Notes: generated by a model not told the origin, from the sequence alone. Positions 24,435 through 34,935 are shown, counted from the stretch's first letter. The stretch is DNA of 43,742 nucleotides from Rhodospirillaceae bacterium (GCA_024638465.1 JAHEKF010000024.1:1-43742), one strand, 5' to 3'. Translations and numbers: made by a program.

Positions 24435-26077
24435 TGCTCTTCGGCCTCTGCCTCGCGAATCGAAGTCGCCGCGTAGTGTAGTGCATTAAGACGCCGCCCG
24501 AAGCGCAGGCAGCTCTTTATCAGTGCCTGCATCCCGGAACGAATGAATTCACGGACAACCGGATGCTGCAGTCCGACGAGAATGACGACCTGATCGTTCT
24601 CCTTGGCCCTGCGGATCACCGTCTGCAGAGCCATCGTAGCGCTGTCGTCGACGTGCGGCACGTCCGTGAAGTCGAGGATGACCATATCGTGATCTGCAAT
24701 ATTCGCCAGGCGCCGCGTCAGACCGTTCGCCGCGCCGAACGTCATCGGTCCGCCGAGATGAATCAGTAAGACGCGATCGTTGCAATTTTCGAACTCGGCT
24801 TGTTCGGCTTCCGTAAGCCGCGGTGCCGTCTCGCGCCCAGTGCTTAGCACCACCGAATCGAGCTGCAGATCGGCCATGCGCTTGACGAGCGCCAGGCTCG
24901 CCATGATGACGCCAACTGCGACCGCCGTAACGACGCTGACGAATACGGCAAGGAACCAGACGATCGCCATGATCAGCACACTGCCGGGCTGCGCATAACG
25001 AATGCGTTTCAAATAGCCCCAGTCGATGATCCGAATGCCGATGTAGACGAGTATTCCGGAAAGCACGGGCGCCGGGATGAATTGGATGAGGCCGCCGGCC
25101 CCGAGTAATAGAGCCAGCAGCAGTAGCGAGTGGATGACACCAGACAAAGGCGACAGCCCGCCCGCGCGAATATTGGACATCGTTCTCGAAGTCGCGCCGG
25201 CGCCCGGGATCGCGCCAAGCAATCCAGCAACGAGATTACCGAGTCCCTGGCCGAGCAACTCCCGATCCGAGTTGTGGAACTGCTGCGTTGCCGAATCTGC
25301 AGCCATCGATGTCAGCAGGCTGTCGAGAGAGCTGATCAGCGCGATCACCAATGCGGCAACCCACATCTCGCGCCAGGGCAGCTCCAGCAGCGGCGGAAAT
25401 ACCACGTTCGGCAGCAGCGAAACCGGATCTTCGAGATAAGGTACATTCGTGCCGAGTAGCGTAATCAGAAAGCTTCCTCCGATCAGCACGACCAGTTCTG
25501 CGGGCACGAACGTGCGTAATTTTCTCGGTATGGCGTAGCACGCGGTGAGTGATGCCGCTGCGATGGCGATTGCCCACCGGTTCGCGTTCGCGAGACTGTG
25601 AGGCAGTACTTCTACCGCCATGACGGTATCGCTGGCCGACGCCTGGCCAAGAATCGGATTGAATTGCATGACGATAATGATGCAGCCGACCCCGGAACCG
25701 AATCCTGACACCACGGGGTAGGGGATCAAGCTGATATAGCGGCCGAATTTGAGCACACCGAATGCCATTTGGATCGCGCCCGCCAGCATCACGACGCCGA
25801 CGGCCGCGGTGGGCTGGCCCGCAAACTGAACGAACACGCCGGCCATCACGATCGCAAGCGGTCCGGTTGGGCCGGCAATCTGTGTCGGCGTTCCCCCGAA
25901 AAGCGCGGCGAATAATCCCGTGCAGATGGCGCAGTAGAGCCCCGCGACCGGGCCGGCGCCCGAGACGACGCCGAAAGCGAGTCCGAGTGGCAGTGCGACT
26001 GCCGCAGCGCGAATTCCGCCGCGAAGGTCGCTGCGCCAGTCGTTGAAATCGAGCGTGTTCAGGACTCGCAACTGCAC
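24431..26077 (-). CDS. SulP family inorganic anion transporter with STAS domain
   Basis: A 548-residue inner-membrane transporter. It opens with DWRSDLRGGIRAAAVALPLG and GLAFGVVSGAGPVAGLYCAI, the SulP signature, followed by about 12-14 membrane spans and GLGNLVAGLLGAIPGAGAT. Residues about 440-540 form a cytoplasmic STAS domain (VILDFTDVPHVDDSATMAL). Substrates in this family are sulfate, bicarbonate or dicarboxylates; coupling to a carbonic anhydrase gene suggests bicarbonate. Start: I choose GTG 26077 (GAGG upstream, and it clears gpmA). The frame is open to 26206, but that would overlap gpmA. Confidence 0.92.
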   Translation of the reverse strand: MQLRVLNTLDFNDWRSDLRGGIRAAAVALPLGLAFGVVSGAGPVAGLYCAICTGLFAALFGGTPTQIAGPTGPLAIVMAGVFVQFAGQPTAAVGVVMLAGAIQMAFGVLKFGRYISLIPYPVVSGFGSGVGCIIIVMQFNPILGQASASDTVMAVEVLPHSLANANRWAIAIAAASLTACYAIPRKLRTFVPAELVVLIGGSFLITLLGTNVPYLEDPVSLLPNVVFPPLLELPWREMWVAALVIALISSLDSLLTSMAADSATQQFHNSDRELLGQGLGNLVAGLLGAIPGAGATSRTMSNIRAGGLSPLSGVIHSLLLLALLLGAGGLIQFIPAPVLSGILVYIGIRIIDWGYLKRIRYAQPGSVLIMAIVWFLAVFVSVVTAVAVGVIMASLALVKRMADLQLDSVVLSTGRETAPRLTEAEQAEFENCNDRVLLIHLGGPMTFGAANGLTRRLANIADHDMVILDFTDVPHVDDSATMALQTVIRRAKENDQVVILVGLQHPVVREFIRSGMQALIKSCLRFGRRLNALHYAATSIREAEAEEQ

Positions 26078-26132
26078 ATGGGTGCCCTCAACTGTTGCGA
26101 CAGCCGCGAAGTTGGTTGTGGACGCGCCCGCG

Positions 26133-26894
26133 TCAGCCTTTGGCCTGGTCGGCAACCGCTCGAGCCGCGGCTTCAATGGCTTCGCTGTCACCGAGATAGC
26201 CGGCACTCAGGGGTTTGAGATTGCTGTCGAGTTCATAGGCTCGAGGCGAACCGGTCGGAATGTTGAGTTCGACAATGTCCTTCTCGGAGATACCCTCGAG
26301 CATCTTCACGAGCGCGCGCAGACTGTTGCCGTGAGCAGCGATCAATACGTTACGGCCGGCGAGCAGTTCGGGAGCGATCGACTGCTCCCAATAGGGCAGG
26401 ACCCGATCGAGGGTTGTCTTCAGTGACTCGGTCGCGGGTATGTCCGACGGAGCCAGGGCGGCGTAGCGCGGATCCTGCCTGGGATGGCGTGGATCGTCCT
26501 CCTCCAGCGGCGGCGGAGTAATGTCGTAGCTTCTGCGCCAGATCTTCACTTGATCGGCGCCGTGCTTCGCTGCGGTTTCCGCCTTGTCGAGACCCTGCAA
26601 AGCGCCATAGTGGCGTTCATTGAGCCGCCAGTCGCGTATAACGGGTATCCACATCAGGTCCATCTCGTCCAGGATCAACCAGAGCGTTCTTATCGCGCGC
26701 GTAAGCACGGACGTGAACGCGATATCGAACGTATAGCCCGCAGCCAGCATCGTCCGGCCGGCCTGACGGGCTTCGGTGACGCCCTGTTCCGTCAGATCGA
26801 CGTCCGTCCAGCCCGTGAAGAGGTTCTTGAGGTTCCACTCGCTCTGGCCGTGACGGACCAGAACGAGCTTCCCGATTCGGTTTGGGTCGGTCAT
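26133..26894 (-). CDS. gpmA: 2,3-bisphosphoglycerate-dependent phosphoglycerate mutase
   Basis: Glycolytic interconversion of 3- and 2-phosphoglycerate. The 253-residue product has [20 protein letters not shown] (phosphohistidine RHG), [32 protein letters not shown], and [20 protein letters not shown]. The start at 26894 places GKLVLVRHG about 10 residues in, as is normal; the frame opens further upstream to 26933 without similarity. It lies 55 nt before the SulP gene and about 120 nt after the NAD-GDH stop. Confidence 0.96.
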   Translation of the reverse strand: MTDPNRIGKLVLVRHGQSEWNLKNLFTGWTDVDLTEQGVTEARQAGRTMLAAGYTFDIAFTSVLTRAIRTLWLILDEMDLMWIPVIRDWRLNERHYGALQGLDKAETAAKHGADQVKIWRRSYDITPPPLEEDDPRHPRQDPRYAALAPSDIPATESLKTTLDRVLPYWEQSIAPELLAGRNVLIAAHGNSLRALVKMLEGISEKDIVELNIPTGSPRAYELDSNLKPLSAGYLGDSEAIEAAARAVADQAKG

Positions 26895-26953
26895 GATGGT
26901 GTGTATTGTTCGCAGATCGCGGCACGAAGGCAACTGCGGCGCCCGAAAACCTC

Positions 26954-26969
26954 CAGACGGCGGCGTCTG
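26954..26969 (-). terminator. Candidate terminator hairpin after NAD-GDH
   Basis: CAGACG-(4 nt)-CGTCTG gives a perfect 6-bp stem in the 120-nt gap between the GDH stop and gpmA. On the minus strand GAGGTTTT follows, a short T-run, so partial intrinsic termination is possible. Confidence 0.35.
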
Positions 26970-27017
26970 TATCTTCCGAAGACCTGTCGGAGCGGCGTCG
27001 GAATCGAGATGCTGCCG

Positions 27018-30000
27018 CTAATCGAGGCGGTCGATCTCGCGGAGCGCCACCGATAGCGTCGCAAAGTCCAGAACGCCCGAGGACTCCATGTCCTTCAGGA
27101 TCTTCAGGGCGCGCTCGATGTCGTCCTGCGATTTTGTGATCCAGCTGGCCAACGCGGCGCGTGGCGATTTATCGCCGCGGCGGCGAAGGATCGCGCGAAC
27201 CATGTTGTTCTGCTGCTGTGAGAGATGTTCGCGTAGCGTTGCGCGTGCTGTTGCCGGCCAGCGACCGTCCACCTGAAGCGTCTCGATCTTGGTGCGGATC
27301 CAGTCGAGACGCAGCTCCTGGCCGAGCTTGAAATAGATCGTCGCGACCTGTGCTTTCGAAACTTCGCAATCGCTGGCGATCTCGATGATGTCGAGTAGCT
27401 GGGTTGCAGCGGCCAGCGCCGCCAGTGGCTCCGCGATGCGGTCCGGTACGCCAAGTCGTTGCAGTTGGGTCGAGTCCTCGAGCCTTCCTTCGGAAGATTG
27501 ATCGAGCGACAGTAAGCCGCGCCTGGCCTCGGAAAAACCCGAACCGAATCGCGCGATGGCGGCGTCAATCGGATCGAGATCAGCTTGTTTCCGTAGTAGC
27601 CAGTAAATCGCGCGGCGCAGCCGGCGACTGATCTGAAACAGGAGGTCGTATTGCACGGACGCCGGTGCCCGGTTATCTCGTGCCTCGATTATCTCGAATA
27701 GCTCGCGAACGCCGAAGATCTCACTGGCGATCGCATAGGCACGCGCGACCTGCGCTGTTGTCGAGCCCGTGTCTTCTTCTGCGCGAATGACGAACGAAGC
27801 TCCCATGCGATTGATCATGTCGCTCGAGACACGCATGGTGACGATCTCGCGCCGCAGTCGATGCGTCAGGATCGCTTTTTTGAAGCGTCGCCTCAGATTC
27901 GATGGAAAATAAGTGGCCAGTTCTTGCTCGAAGTACGGATCTTCCGGTGCGTCGGTCTCGATAATGCTGTTGAAGCAATCGATCTTTGCGTAGCTCAAGA
28001 TCACGGCCAGTTCCGGACGCGTCAGTCCGCGCTCATTCTTGCGCCGCTCGCCTATCTCTTCTTCCGTCGGTAGTGATTCGAGTTCACGATTAACGTGTCC
28101 GCGTACTTCCAGAGCGCGGATCATGTAGACGTTCTCGCCGAGCCGTTCGTAGTTCGTCGAATTCATGACGCTGAGCGTTTGCGACTGCTGATAGTTATTC
28201 TCGAGCACGAGCTCGGCGATCTCGTCGGTCATTTTCGCGAGAAGTTCATCGCGCTTCGCGCCAGCAAGCGCCCGCGTCGCGATCGCACGTTTGAGAAGAA
28301 TCTTTATATTGACTTCGCGGTCCGAAGTATCGACGCCGCCGGAATTGTCGATGAAATCGGTATTGATGTGGCCGTTGCCGGCGGCGAATTCGATCCGGCC
28401 CAGCTGGGTGATACCGAGATTCCCGCCCTCGCCGATTACCTTGCACTGCAATTCGTCGGCATTCACCCGGACTGAGTCGTTGCCGTGATCGCCGACATCG
28501 ACATGCGATTCCTCACTGGCTTTGATGTAGGTCCCGATTCCGCCGTTCCAGATCAGATCGACCTTCATGCGGAGAATCGCGCGAATCAGTTCGGGCGGCG
28601 TCAGTTTCGCACCGCCGAGTTCCAGCATCTGCTGGGCGGCGGAGCTAAGCTCGATCGTCTTGCTATCCCGGGAATAGATACCTCCACCGGCGGATAGCAG
28701 GTCTGTGTTGTAGGCGTCCCAGCCCGCGCCGCGTTTACGGAACAGCCGGCGTCGTTCGCGGAAGCTCGCTTCCGTTTCGGGATCGGGGTCGAGAAATATA
28801 TGTCGGTGATTGAATGCGGCAACGAGCCTCAGTTTGCGCGACATCAGCATGCCGTTCCCGAACACGTCGCCGCCCATGTCGCCAATGCCGGCTGCCGTGA
28901 ACTCCTGCTTCTGCGTATCGATTTCGAGCTCTCGGAAATGCCGTTTGACGCACTCCCACGCACCTCGCGCAGTAATTCCCATTTTCTTGTGGTCGTAACC
29001 GGCCGACCCTCCCGAGGCGAATGCATCGCCGAGCCAGAATCCGTATTCCGAAGCGATGCCATTCGCGTGATCCGAGAACGTCGCCGTGCCCTTGTCAGCG
29101 GCGACGACGAGGTAAGGGTCATCTTCGTCGCGACGGACAACGGCTTCGGGAGGTGCCACGTCGTCGCCCACGATATTGTCCGTGATATCGAGCAGACCGC
29201 GGATAAAATTCTTGTAGCAGTCCACCGCTTGCTGCGCTCGTTCTTCACCGTCACCAGCTAGCTGTTTGCAGACGAATCCGCCTTTCGCGCCTGCGGGAAC
29301 GATAACGGTGTTCTTGACCTGCTGTGCTTTCATGAGCCCGAGTATCTCGGTACGAAAATCTTCGCGCCGATCCGACCAGCGCAGTCCGCCTCGCGCGATT
29401 GACCCGCAACGCAGATGGATTCCTTCGAAACGCGGCGAATAGACGAAGATCTCGACCATCGGTCGAGGGTTCGGAAGCTCCAACACGGCTGATGAGTTCA
29501 ATTTGAAGGAGATATACGGCTTCTCGCGATCCTCGATCATCTGGAAGAAGTTCGTTCTGAGCGTTGCCTCGACCACGCTGATAAACGCGCGGACGATTCT
29601 GTCTTCATCCAGCGTTTTCACCCGGTTCAGTCGGGACGAGATGGTCCGCTCGTACTTCTGGCTTTGCGAACGGCGTCTTTTGTCGTCGATCGCAGGATCG
29701 AAAAGCGAGCGAAACAATGCAACGAGCGCGTTGGTCAGAACCGGATAACGACTCAATACTTCCTGCATATAGCTTTGGCTAAACGCGAGTTTCGTTTGTA
29801 GCAGGTACTTGCAATAGGCTCGCAGTAGCGCTGCTTCGCGCCAGTCGAGGCCTGCATCGATAATGAAGCTGTTGAACTGATCGCTCTCGGCGTCGCCAGC
29901 CAGTACCCGCCTGAAGCATTCGAGGAAGCGAGCTTCGATATCTCCGGGATCGAGAGATTTTCCGGAGACGGGTTCGAGATCGAATTCCTGAACCCAAAGG

Positions 30001-31820
30001 CTTCGATCGCCACTCTGAATCTCGTAGAGCCGTTCGCTCAATACCTTGGTTCCCATCTGCTCGAGGATAGGCAGCGCCGTATAGAGCTGAATCGATTCGC
30101 CGAGGCGGATTGTCGTGAAGCAGAGACGATTCTCGTCCGCACTCGGCTTGCGGCTCAGCGTCATCTCGAGCGAGCTGTGCCCGTCAAGAACCGCCGCAAT
30201 CTTCTTTATCTCTGCGCAGGCTTTCTCGGGGGCTACCTGTTCCTCGTAAGCGGCCGGAAACTGCTCGGCAAATCGATGAAACAGACGGATCCCGTCGTTC
30301 GGCCCGAAGCGTTCCCGCAACGCGGCGCGAAACCGGTCTCGCCAGGTCTCCGCGACTTTCGCGAGCTTCGCTTCGAGCGCCGGCATAGAAACCGATGCTT
30401 CCCTGTCGGGCGGGACACGGACGGTAGTTTCGAGTCTCGCCAGCGCGGATTCCGACATCGTCACTCGGGATTCTATCGATGTGCCGCCGAGCTCGAATAA
30501 CAGGACGCGCTCGATTCGCCTTCGAGTTGAGGCGCTGTATTTCTCTCTCGGCAAATAGATGAAACAGGAATAGAAGCGATTGAATGCGTCGCGTCGGCAG
30601 AACAATCGTACCTGGTGCCGCTCCTGCAAATTCAGGATGCCGGAGCTGATTTTCGCGAGATCGTTTGAAGATCCCTGGAACAGATCGTCTCGCGGAAACG
30701 TATTCAGTATGTGCTGCAGCGCCTTGCCGCGGTGGCTTGTCGGATCGAGGCTGGAGCGCTGCATGACTTTTTCTATCTTGAGACGAACCAGCGGAATATC
30801 GGTAGGCCTCTCGTTGTAGGCCGCGGAAGTAAAGAGGCCAATGAAGCGCTTGACGATTTTCGTTCGGCCGTCCGGACCGAACATCTTTACGCCGATCAGA
30901 TCGAGGTGTCCGCTGCGATGGATGGTAGAGCTGGCATCGGTTTTCGTGATCACCAGCGGCGCTTTCGATCTGCCTATTCTGGTCGCCTGCGGATTCAGCG
31001 TAATGGCTTTAGCTGGCGCATCCGGATCTTCACGGCTTATTCCCAGCCCGGAACCCGCTATCGGCCGCAGGCCGTCGGCACGTTTTCCCCGGTTCATCCG
31101 GTATTCCTGGTAACCGAGAAGCGTGAAGTTGTCGTCAGCGAGCCATTCCAGAAACTCGCTCGATTCGTCAAGCAGCTCGGCGCGCGCGGGCGCGTTTTTT
31201 CGGAGCTCCTGGCTCGCGCCTTGCAGCTTCGCAAGCATCGGCTTCCAGTCTTCGACAGCAGCACGAACGTCGGCAAGTACATCCTTGATCGTGCGCTCGA
31301 GCGCGCTTAGTACGTTTCGGTCGGTTACCTTCGAGATCTCGATATAAATGAACGATTCGGCATCGTGTCCGTCGTTGTCCGTTAGCGCGATAAGCTCCTC
31401 GAGCGCGCCGGATCGCGAGCGTTTCACGCCCAGAATCGGGTGGATCAGCATCTCGACGCCATGCCCGAGGCGATTCAATGCCATCGTTACGGAATCAACG
31501 AGAAATGGCATGTCCTGATTCACGAGTTGGACGATCGTCGCATCCGATGACCAGCCGTGCGTCTCTTCTGTCGGATTGAAGACGCTGACGATGGCAGCGC
31601 GACGTCTGCGCGTGCGTCCGGAAGAGATATGGCTAAGTGCTGCCGCCGCGAGTTGCTTCAGATCCCTGAACTCGAGGTCTTCTTCCGGTACATCGGTGAA
31701 GTACGCACGAAGCAGGCTCGCTCGGGTGCCCGGCAGCTTGGGATCGAGTTCCACGCCTCGAGCGTTGCGCACGACAGAATCGACGAAGCCGTTGCGTCGA
31801 GCGCGCTTCGGCTGGTTCAT
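27018..31820 (-). CDS. gdhB: Large NAD-specific glutamate dehydrogenase (GDH-180 type)
   Basis: A 1600-residue cytoplasmic enzyme oxidatively deaminating glutamate to 2-oxoglutarate with NAD+. The length and architecture are those of the L-180 class (Pseudomonas GdhB, Streptomyces): a long regulatory N-terminal part with ACT-like regions, the catalytic core near residues 800-1100 (RGGLRWSDRREDFRTEILGL, VPAGAKGGFVCKQLAGDG with active-site Lys), and a long C-terminal helical part. GGA precedes the ATG. No frameshift is seen. It is followed by gpmA and preceded by zapE about 80 nt away. Confidence 0.96.
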   Translation of the reverse strand: MNQPKRARRNGFVDSVVRNARGVELDPKLPGTRASLLRAYFTDVPEEDLEFRDLKQLAAAALSHISSGRTRRRRAAIVSVFNPTEETHGWSSDATIVQLVNQDMPFLVDSVTMALNRLGHGVEMLIHPILGVKRSRSGALEELIALTDNDGHDAESFIYIEISKVTDRNVLSALERTIKDVLADVRAAVEDWKPMLAKLQGASQELRKNAPARAELLDESSEFLEWLADDNFTLLGYQEYRMNRGKRADGLRPIAGSGLGISREDPDAPAKAITLNPQATRIGRSKAPLVITKTDASSTIHRSGHLDLIGVKMFGPDGRTKIVKRFIGLFTSAAYNERPTDIPLVRLKIEKVMQRSSLDPTSHRGKALQHILNTFPRDDLFQGSSNDLAKISSGILNLQERHQVRLFCRRDAFNRFYSCFIYLPREKYSASTRRRIERVLLFELGGTSIESRVTMSESALARLETTVRVPPDREASVSMPALEAKLAKVAETWRDRFRAALRERFGPNDGIRLFHRFAEQFPAAYEEQVAPEKACAEIKKIAAVLDGHSSLEMTLSRKPSADENRLCFTTIRLGESIQLYTALPILEQMGTKVLSERLYEIQSGDRSLWVQEFDLEPVSGKSLDPGDIEARFLECFRRVLAGDAESDQFNSFIIDAGLDWREAALLRAYCKYLLQTKLAFSQSYMQEVLSRYPVLTNALVALFRSLFDPAIDDKRRRSQSQKYERTISSRLNRVKTLDEDRIVRAFISVVEATLRTNFFQMIEDREKPYISFKLNSSAVLELPNPRPMVEIFVYSPRFEGIHLRCGSIARGGLRWSDRREDFRTEILGLMKAQQVKNTVIVPAGAKGGFVCKQLAGDGEERAQQAVDCYKNFIRGLLDITDNIVGDDVAPPEAVVRRDEDDPYLVVAADKGTATFSDHANGIASEYGFWLGDAFASGGSAGYDHKKMGITARGAWECVKRHFRELEIDTQKQEFTAAGIGDMGGDVFGNGMLMSRKLRLVAAFNHRHIFLDPDPETEASFRERRRLFRKRGAGWDAYNTDLLSAGGGIYSRDSKTIELSSAAQQMLELGGAKLTPPELIRAILRMKVDLIWNGGIGTYIKASEESHVDVGDHGNDSVRVNADELQCKVIGEGGNLGITQLGRIEFAAGNGHINTDFIDNSGGVDTSDREVNIKILLKRAIATRALAGAKRDELLAKMTDEIAELVLENNYQQSQTLSVMNSTNYERLGENVYMIRALEVRGHVNRELESLPTEEEIGERRKNERGLTRPELAVILSYAKIDCFNSIIETDAPEDPYFEQELATYFPSNLRRRFKKAILTHRLRREIVTMRVSSDMINRMGASFVIRAEEDTGSTTAQVARAYAIASEIFGVRELFEIIEARDNRAPASVQYDLLFQISRRLRRAIYWLLRKQADLDPIDAAIARFGSGFSEARRGLLSLDQSSEGRLEDSTQLQRLGVPDRIAEPLAALAAATQLLDIIEIASDCEVSKAQVATIYFKLGQELRLDWIRTKIETLQVDGRWPATARATLREHLSQQQNNMVRAILRRRGDKSPRAALASWITKSQDDIERALKILKDMESSGVLDFATLSVALREIDRLD

Positions 31821-31900
31821 TCGGAGTTCCTGATGATCACGGGTAGCCAGTTTCCTTCATATTGAACCATGGGCGCGTGAAACGCCTCCCAAATGCTGCA

Positions 31901-32998
31901 TCACGGTAAATGCGGCGCGCCCAGGTAGTCGTGGCTCTGCATCTCCTCCAGGCGACTTCGAGTCCGCTCGAATTCCAGTTTGACGCGTTCCCCTGCGTAA
32001 AGCGATTCGACCGGTGCGGCCGCGGACAGAATCAGCTTCACGCGCCGATCGTAGAACTCGTCGATCATGGCAATAAAGCGGCGCGCCTGGTTCTCCATTG
32101 TTCGTGTGAACCGGGGAACATTCGATACGATGACCGTGTGATAGCAGCGTGAGATCTCGATGTAGTCGTCCTGGCTTCTCGGGCCGTCGCAGATCTGCGG
32201 AAAGTCGAACCAGATGACGCCGTCGGCTTCTTTTCTGCATGCAATAGGTCGCCCAAGTACGGAAATATGCGTGTTGTTTCTGATCTCATCGGTGGCAATT
32301 GCCGTGAACCAGTCCGCGAGCTCGCCTTCGGCAGCCTGGCCGATCGGATGCTGATACACGGGCGCACGCTCAAGCACTCTGAGGCGATAGTCGGTGGCAC
32401 CATCGACGTGTACCGAGACAGTATTCGCTTCGATGAGATCGATCGCCGCGAGGAATCGCTGTCTCTGCAGCCCGCTGGTATAGAGCTGATCCGGTTTGCT
32501 GTTCGAGGTTGCGACCAGGGTGATCCCACGTTCGAATAATGCCTCGAAGAGATTGCCCAGAATCATCGCGTCCGCAATGTCGGCAACCGCGAACTCGTCG
32601 AAACAGATGACGCGCGTTTCAGCGGCTAGCCGGTCAGCCGTGATCTGCAGGGGATTTTGCTGATTGCGCAGGCGCTTGAGGTTATCGTGAATCGAACTCA
32701 TGAAGCGATGGAAGTGCTGCCGGAGCCGATCCTCGAACGGCAGACAATGGTAGAAAGTATCCATCATCAGGGTCTTGCCGCGGCCGACGCCGCCCCAGAG
32801 ATAAACGCCTTTCGGTCGCGGCGGTGAGTTTCCGGTAAGGCGATAGAGCTTGCGTCGCCAGCCGCGTGCGGGTGGACCCGCAGCGATCAGCTCCTCGAGG
32901 CAGCGATCGAGTTCCTTTACTGCGAAAAGCTGCGCGTCGTCGGGCGCCAGTTCTCCGGAATCGAGTCTGCGCTGGTAGATCTCTGTCGGCGTCGTCAC
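31901..32998 (-). CDS. zapE: Cell division protein ZapE (AFG1-like ATPase)
   Basis: A 365-residue AAA-type ATPase. Walker A is KGVYLWGGVGRGKTLMMDTF, Walker B is TRVICFDEFAVADIADAMIL, and EYIEISRCYHTVIVSNVPRF is family specific. ZapE destabilises the FtsZ ring in E. coli late in division, and AFG1 relatives act in mitochondrial quality control. It starts with GTG overlapping the stop of the acetoacetyl-CoA ligase gene (GTGA), so it is co-translated with a metabolic enzyme, which is unexpected. Confidence 0.94.
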   Translation of the reverse strand: MTTPTEIYQRRLDSGELAPDDAQLFAVKELDRCLEELIAAGPPARGWRRKLYRLTGNSPPRPKGVYLWGGVGRGKTLMMDTFYHCLPFEDRLRQHFHRFMSSIHDNLKRLRNQQNPLQITADRLAAETRVICFDEFAVADIADAMILGNLFEALFERGITLVATSNSKPDQLYTSGLQRQRFLAAIDLIEANTVSVHVDGATDYRLRVLERAPVYQHPIGQAAEGELADWFTAIATDEIRNNTHISVLGRPIACRKEADGVIWFDFPQICDGPRSQDDYIEISRCYHTVIVSNVPRFTRTMENQARRFIAMIDEFYDRRVKLILSAAAPVESLYAGERVKLEFERTRSRLEEMQSHDYLGAPHLP

Positions 32999-34935
32999 TC
33001 GCTGAGCTCTGCACGGTCTCTGAAGAACTCCAGAGCCGCTGGATTCGCAAGCGCATCGGTATTACGAATTTCGCGGCCATGCACGACGTCGCGCACGGCG
33101 ATCTCGACGATCTTGCCGTTGATGGTGCGCGGAATGTCCTGTACTTCGAGTATGCGCGCGGGGACATGACGAGGGCTGGCGCTCGTTCTGATCGACGTTC
33201 GCAAGGCCTGTTTGAGCTCGTCATCGAGCGAATACCCGTCCTGCAGGCGGACGAACAGTACGACCCTTACGTCGTCCTCCCAGTCCTGAGCGATGACAAT
33301 GCTCTCGGCGACTTCTTCAAACTGCTCGACAACGCGATAGATCTCGGCCGTACCGATGCGGACTCCACCGGGATTCAGAATCGCGTCAGACCGGCCGTAA
33401 ATGATGATGCCACCATGCGCGGTCAGTTCCGCATAGTCGCCCTGGGCCCAGACGCCGGGAAACTTCTCGAAGTACGCGGCGTGGTATTTCTCGTCGCCGG
33501 GATCGTTCCAGAACTCGAGTGGCATCGAAGGAAAAGCCTGTGTGCAGACAAGCTCGCCCTTCTCGCCGACGATGGAGTTGCCATTGTCATCGAAGACGTC
33601 GACCTTCATGCCGAGTGCCCTGCACTGCAGCTCGCTTCGGTAAACCGGGAGGATCGGGTTGCCCGCCCCGAAGCAGGAGATGATGTCGGTTCCTCCGGCT
33701 ACCGAAGACAGTTGCAGATCCGCTTTGATGTCGCGATAAACGAAATCGAAACTCGCCGGTGCGAGCGGGGAGCCTGTCGAGAGGATGCTTTTCAGCGCGG
33801 ACAGATCGACATGCTCCTTCGGCCGGAAGCCCGATTTCTCCAAAGCGCTCAGATACTTTGCGCTGATGCCGAACAGCGCCAGATTCTCGGCTTCGGCAAT
33901 TCGCCAGAGGTGACCGGGATCCGGATGAAACGGGGCGCCGTCGAAAAGCAACAGCGTCGCGCCGCTCGCTAGTCCGGAAGCGAGCCAGTTCCACATCATC
34001 CAGCCGCAAGTCGTAAAGTAGAAGATCACATCGCCGACATCGACATCGGAATGAATAATGTGTTCCTTTTGATGCTGGATCAGCGTTGCGCCCGCGCTAT
34101 GAACGATGCATTTCGGGATTCCGGTCGTTCCCGAGGAATAAAGTATGTAGAGCGGGTGCGAAAACGGCAGCTGTTCGAACTCGAGTTCCGCGTTGTCGTT
34201 CGCGATGTCCGCGTATCTTATTGCGCGCGGTAAATCGTCGAAGTCTGCGTCGTCGTCAAGAAAGTCCACCATGATCAGCGCGTCGACGCTCGCCAACTCG
34301 CCGATGATCGAGCGAATCGCCGGCAGGCAGTCGATCGTTTTGCCGTTATAGGTGTAGCCGTCGGCAGCGAACAGTACTTTCGGTTCGATTTGGCCGAAAC
34401 GGTCCAGAACGCCTTCAATGCCGAAGTCGGGAGAACAGGACGACCAGATCGCGCCGATGCTTGTCGATGCCAGCATGGCAACAATGGCCTCGGGGCAGTT
34501 CGGTAGCAGAGCCGCAACACGATCATTCGGCCCGACTCCGATCTTGCGTAATGCTCGTGCCACACTCGCCACTTCCTTACGAAGCCCGTCCCAGCTCATT
34601 TCGATTCGCCGGCCGGTCTCGGTATAGGCGATCAGCGCGACGCCGTCGTACTGCGGGCGTAACAGGTTCTCGGCGTAGTTCATGGTCGCGCCGTCGAACC
34701 AGGCAGCGCCCGGCATCGCATGAATATCATCGACAACGCTTGTGTATGGTGCGCTGCTGCGAATGCCGAAGTAATCCCAGAGCGCCGCCCAGAATGCTTC
34801 GGGCTCGGAGACGCTCCAGTCGTGGAGACCGGGGTAGTCCTCAGTTTCCAGTTTCTGTCGATGTAGCGACAGAAAACGTTGAATGTGGCTCGCCGCGATT
34901 CGCTCTGCTGAAGGTCGCCAGATCGGCTCTGTCAT
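32995..34935 (-). CDS. aacS: Acetoacetate--CoA ligase
   Basis: A 646-residue ANL-superfamily ligase that activates acetoacetate with ATP and CoA, feeding ketone bodies or polyhydroxybutyrate breakdown into central metabolism. Seen: YILYSSGTTGIPKCIVHSAG (P-loop-like motif), FYFTTCGWMMWNWLASGLAS, YGRSDAILNPGGVRIGTAEI (hinge), and the catalytic Lys in TINGKIVEIAVRDV. The length and AWFDGATMNYAENLLRP segment favour AacS over acetyl-CoA synthetase. ATG 34935 has GGAGG upstream; an ATG at 34989 adds a poor N terminus. Confidence 0.95.
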   Translation of the reverse strand: MTEPIWRPSAERIAASHIQRFLSLHRQKLETEDYPGLHDWSVSEPEAFWAALWDYFGIRSSAPYTSVVDDIHAMPGAAWFDGATMNYAENLLRPQYDGVALIAYTETGRRIEMSWDGLRKEVASVARALRKIGVGPNDRVAALLPNCPEAIVAMLASTSIGAIWSSCSPDFGIEGVLDRFGQIEPKVLFAADGYTYNGKTIDCLPAIRSIIGELASVDALIMVDFLDDDADFDDLPRAIRYADIANDNAELEFEQLPFSHPLYILYSSGTTGIPKCIVHSAGATLIQHQKEHIIHSDVDVGDVIFYFTTCGWMMWNWLASGLASGATLLLFDGAPFHPDPGHLWRIAEAENLALFGISAKYLSALEKSGFRPKEHVDLSALKSILSTGSPLAPASFDFVYRDIKADLQLSSVAGGTDIISCFGAGNPILPVYRSELQCRALGMKVDVFDDNGNSIVGEKGELVCTQAFPSMPLEFWNDPGDEKYHAAYFEKFPGVWAQGDYAELTAHGGIIIYGRSDAILNPGGVRIGTAEIYRVVEQFEEVAESIVIAQDWEDDVRVVLFVRLQDGYSLDDELKQALRTSIRTSASPRHVPARILEVQDIPRTINGKIVEIAVRDVVHGREIRNTDALANPAALEFFRDRAELSE

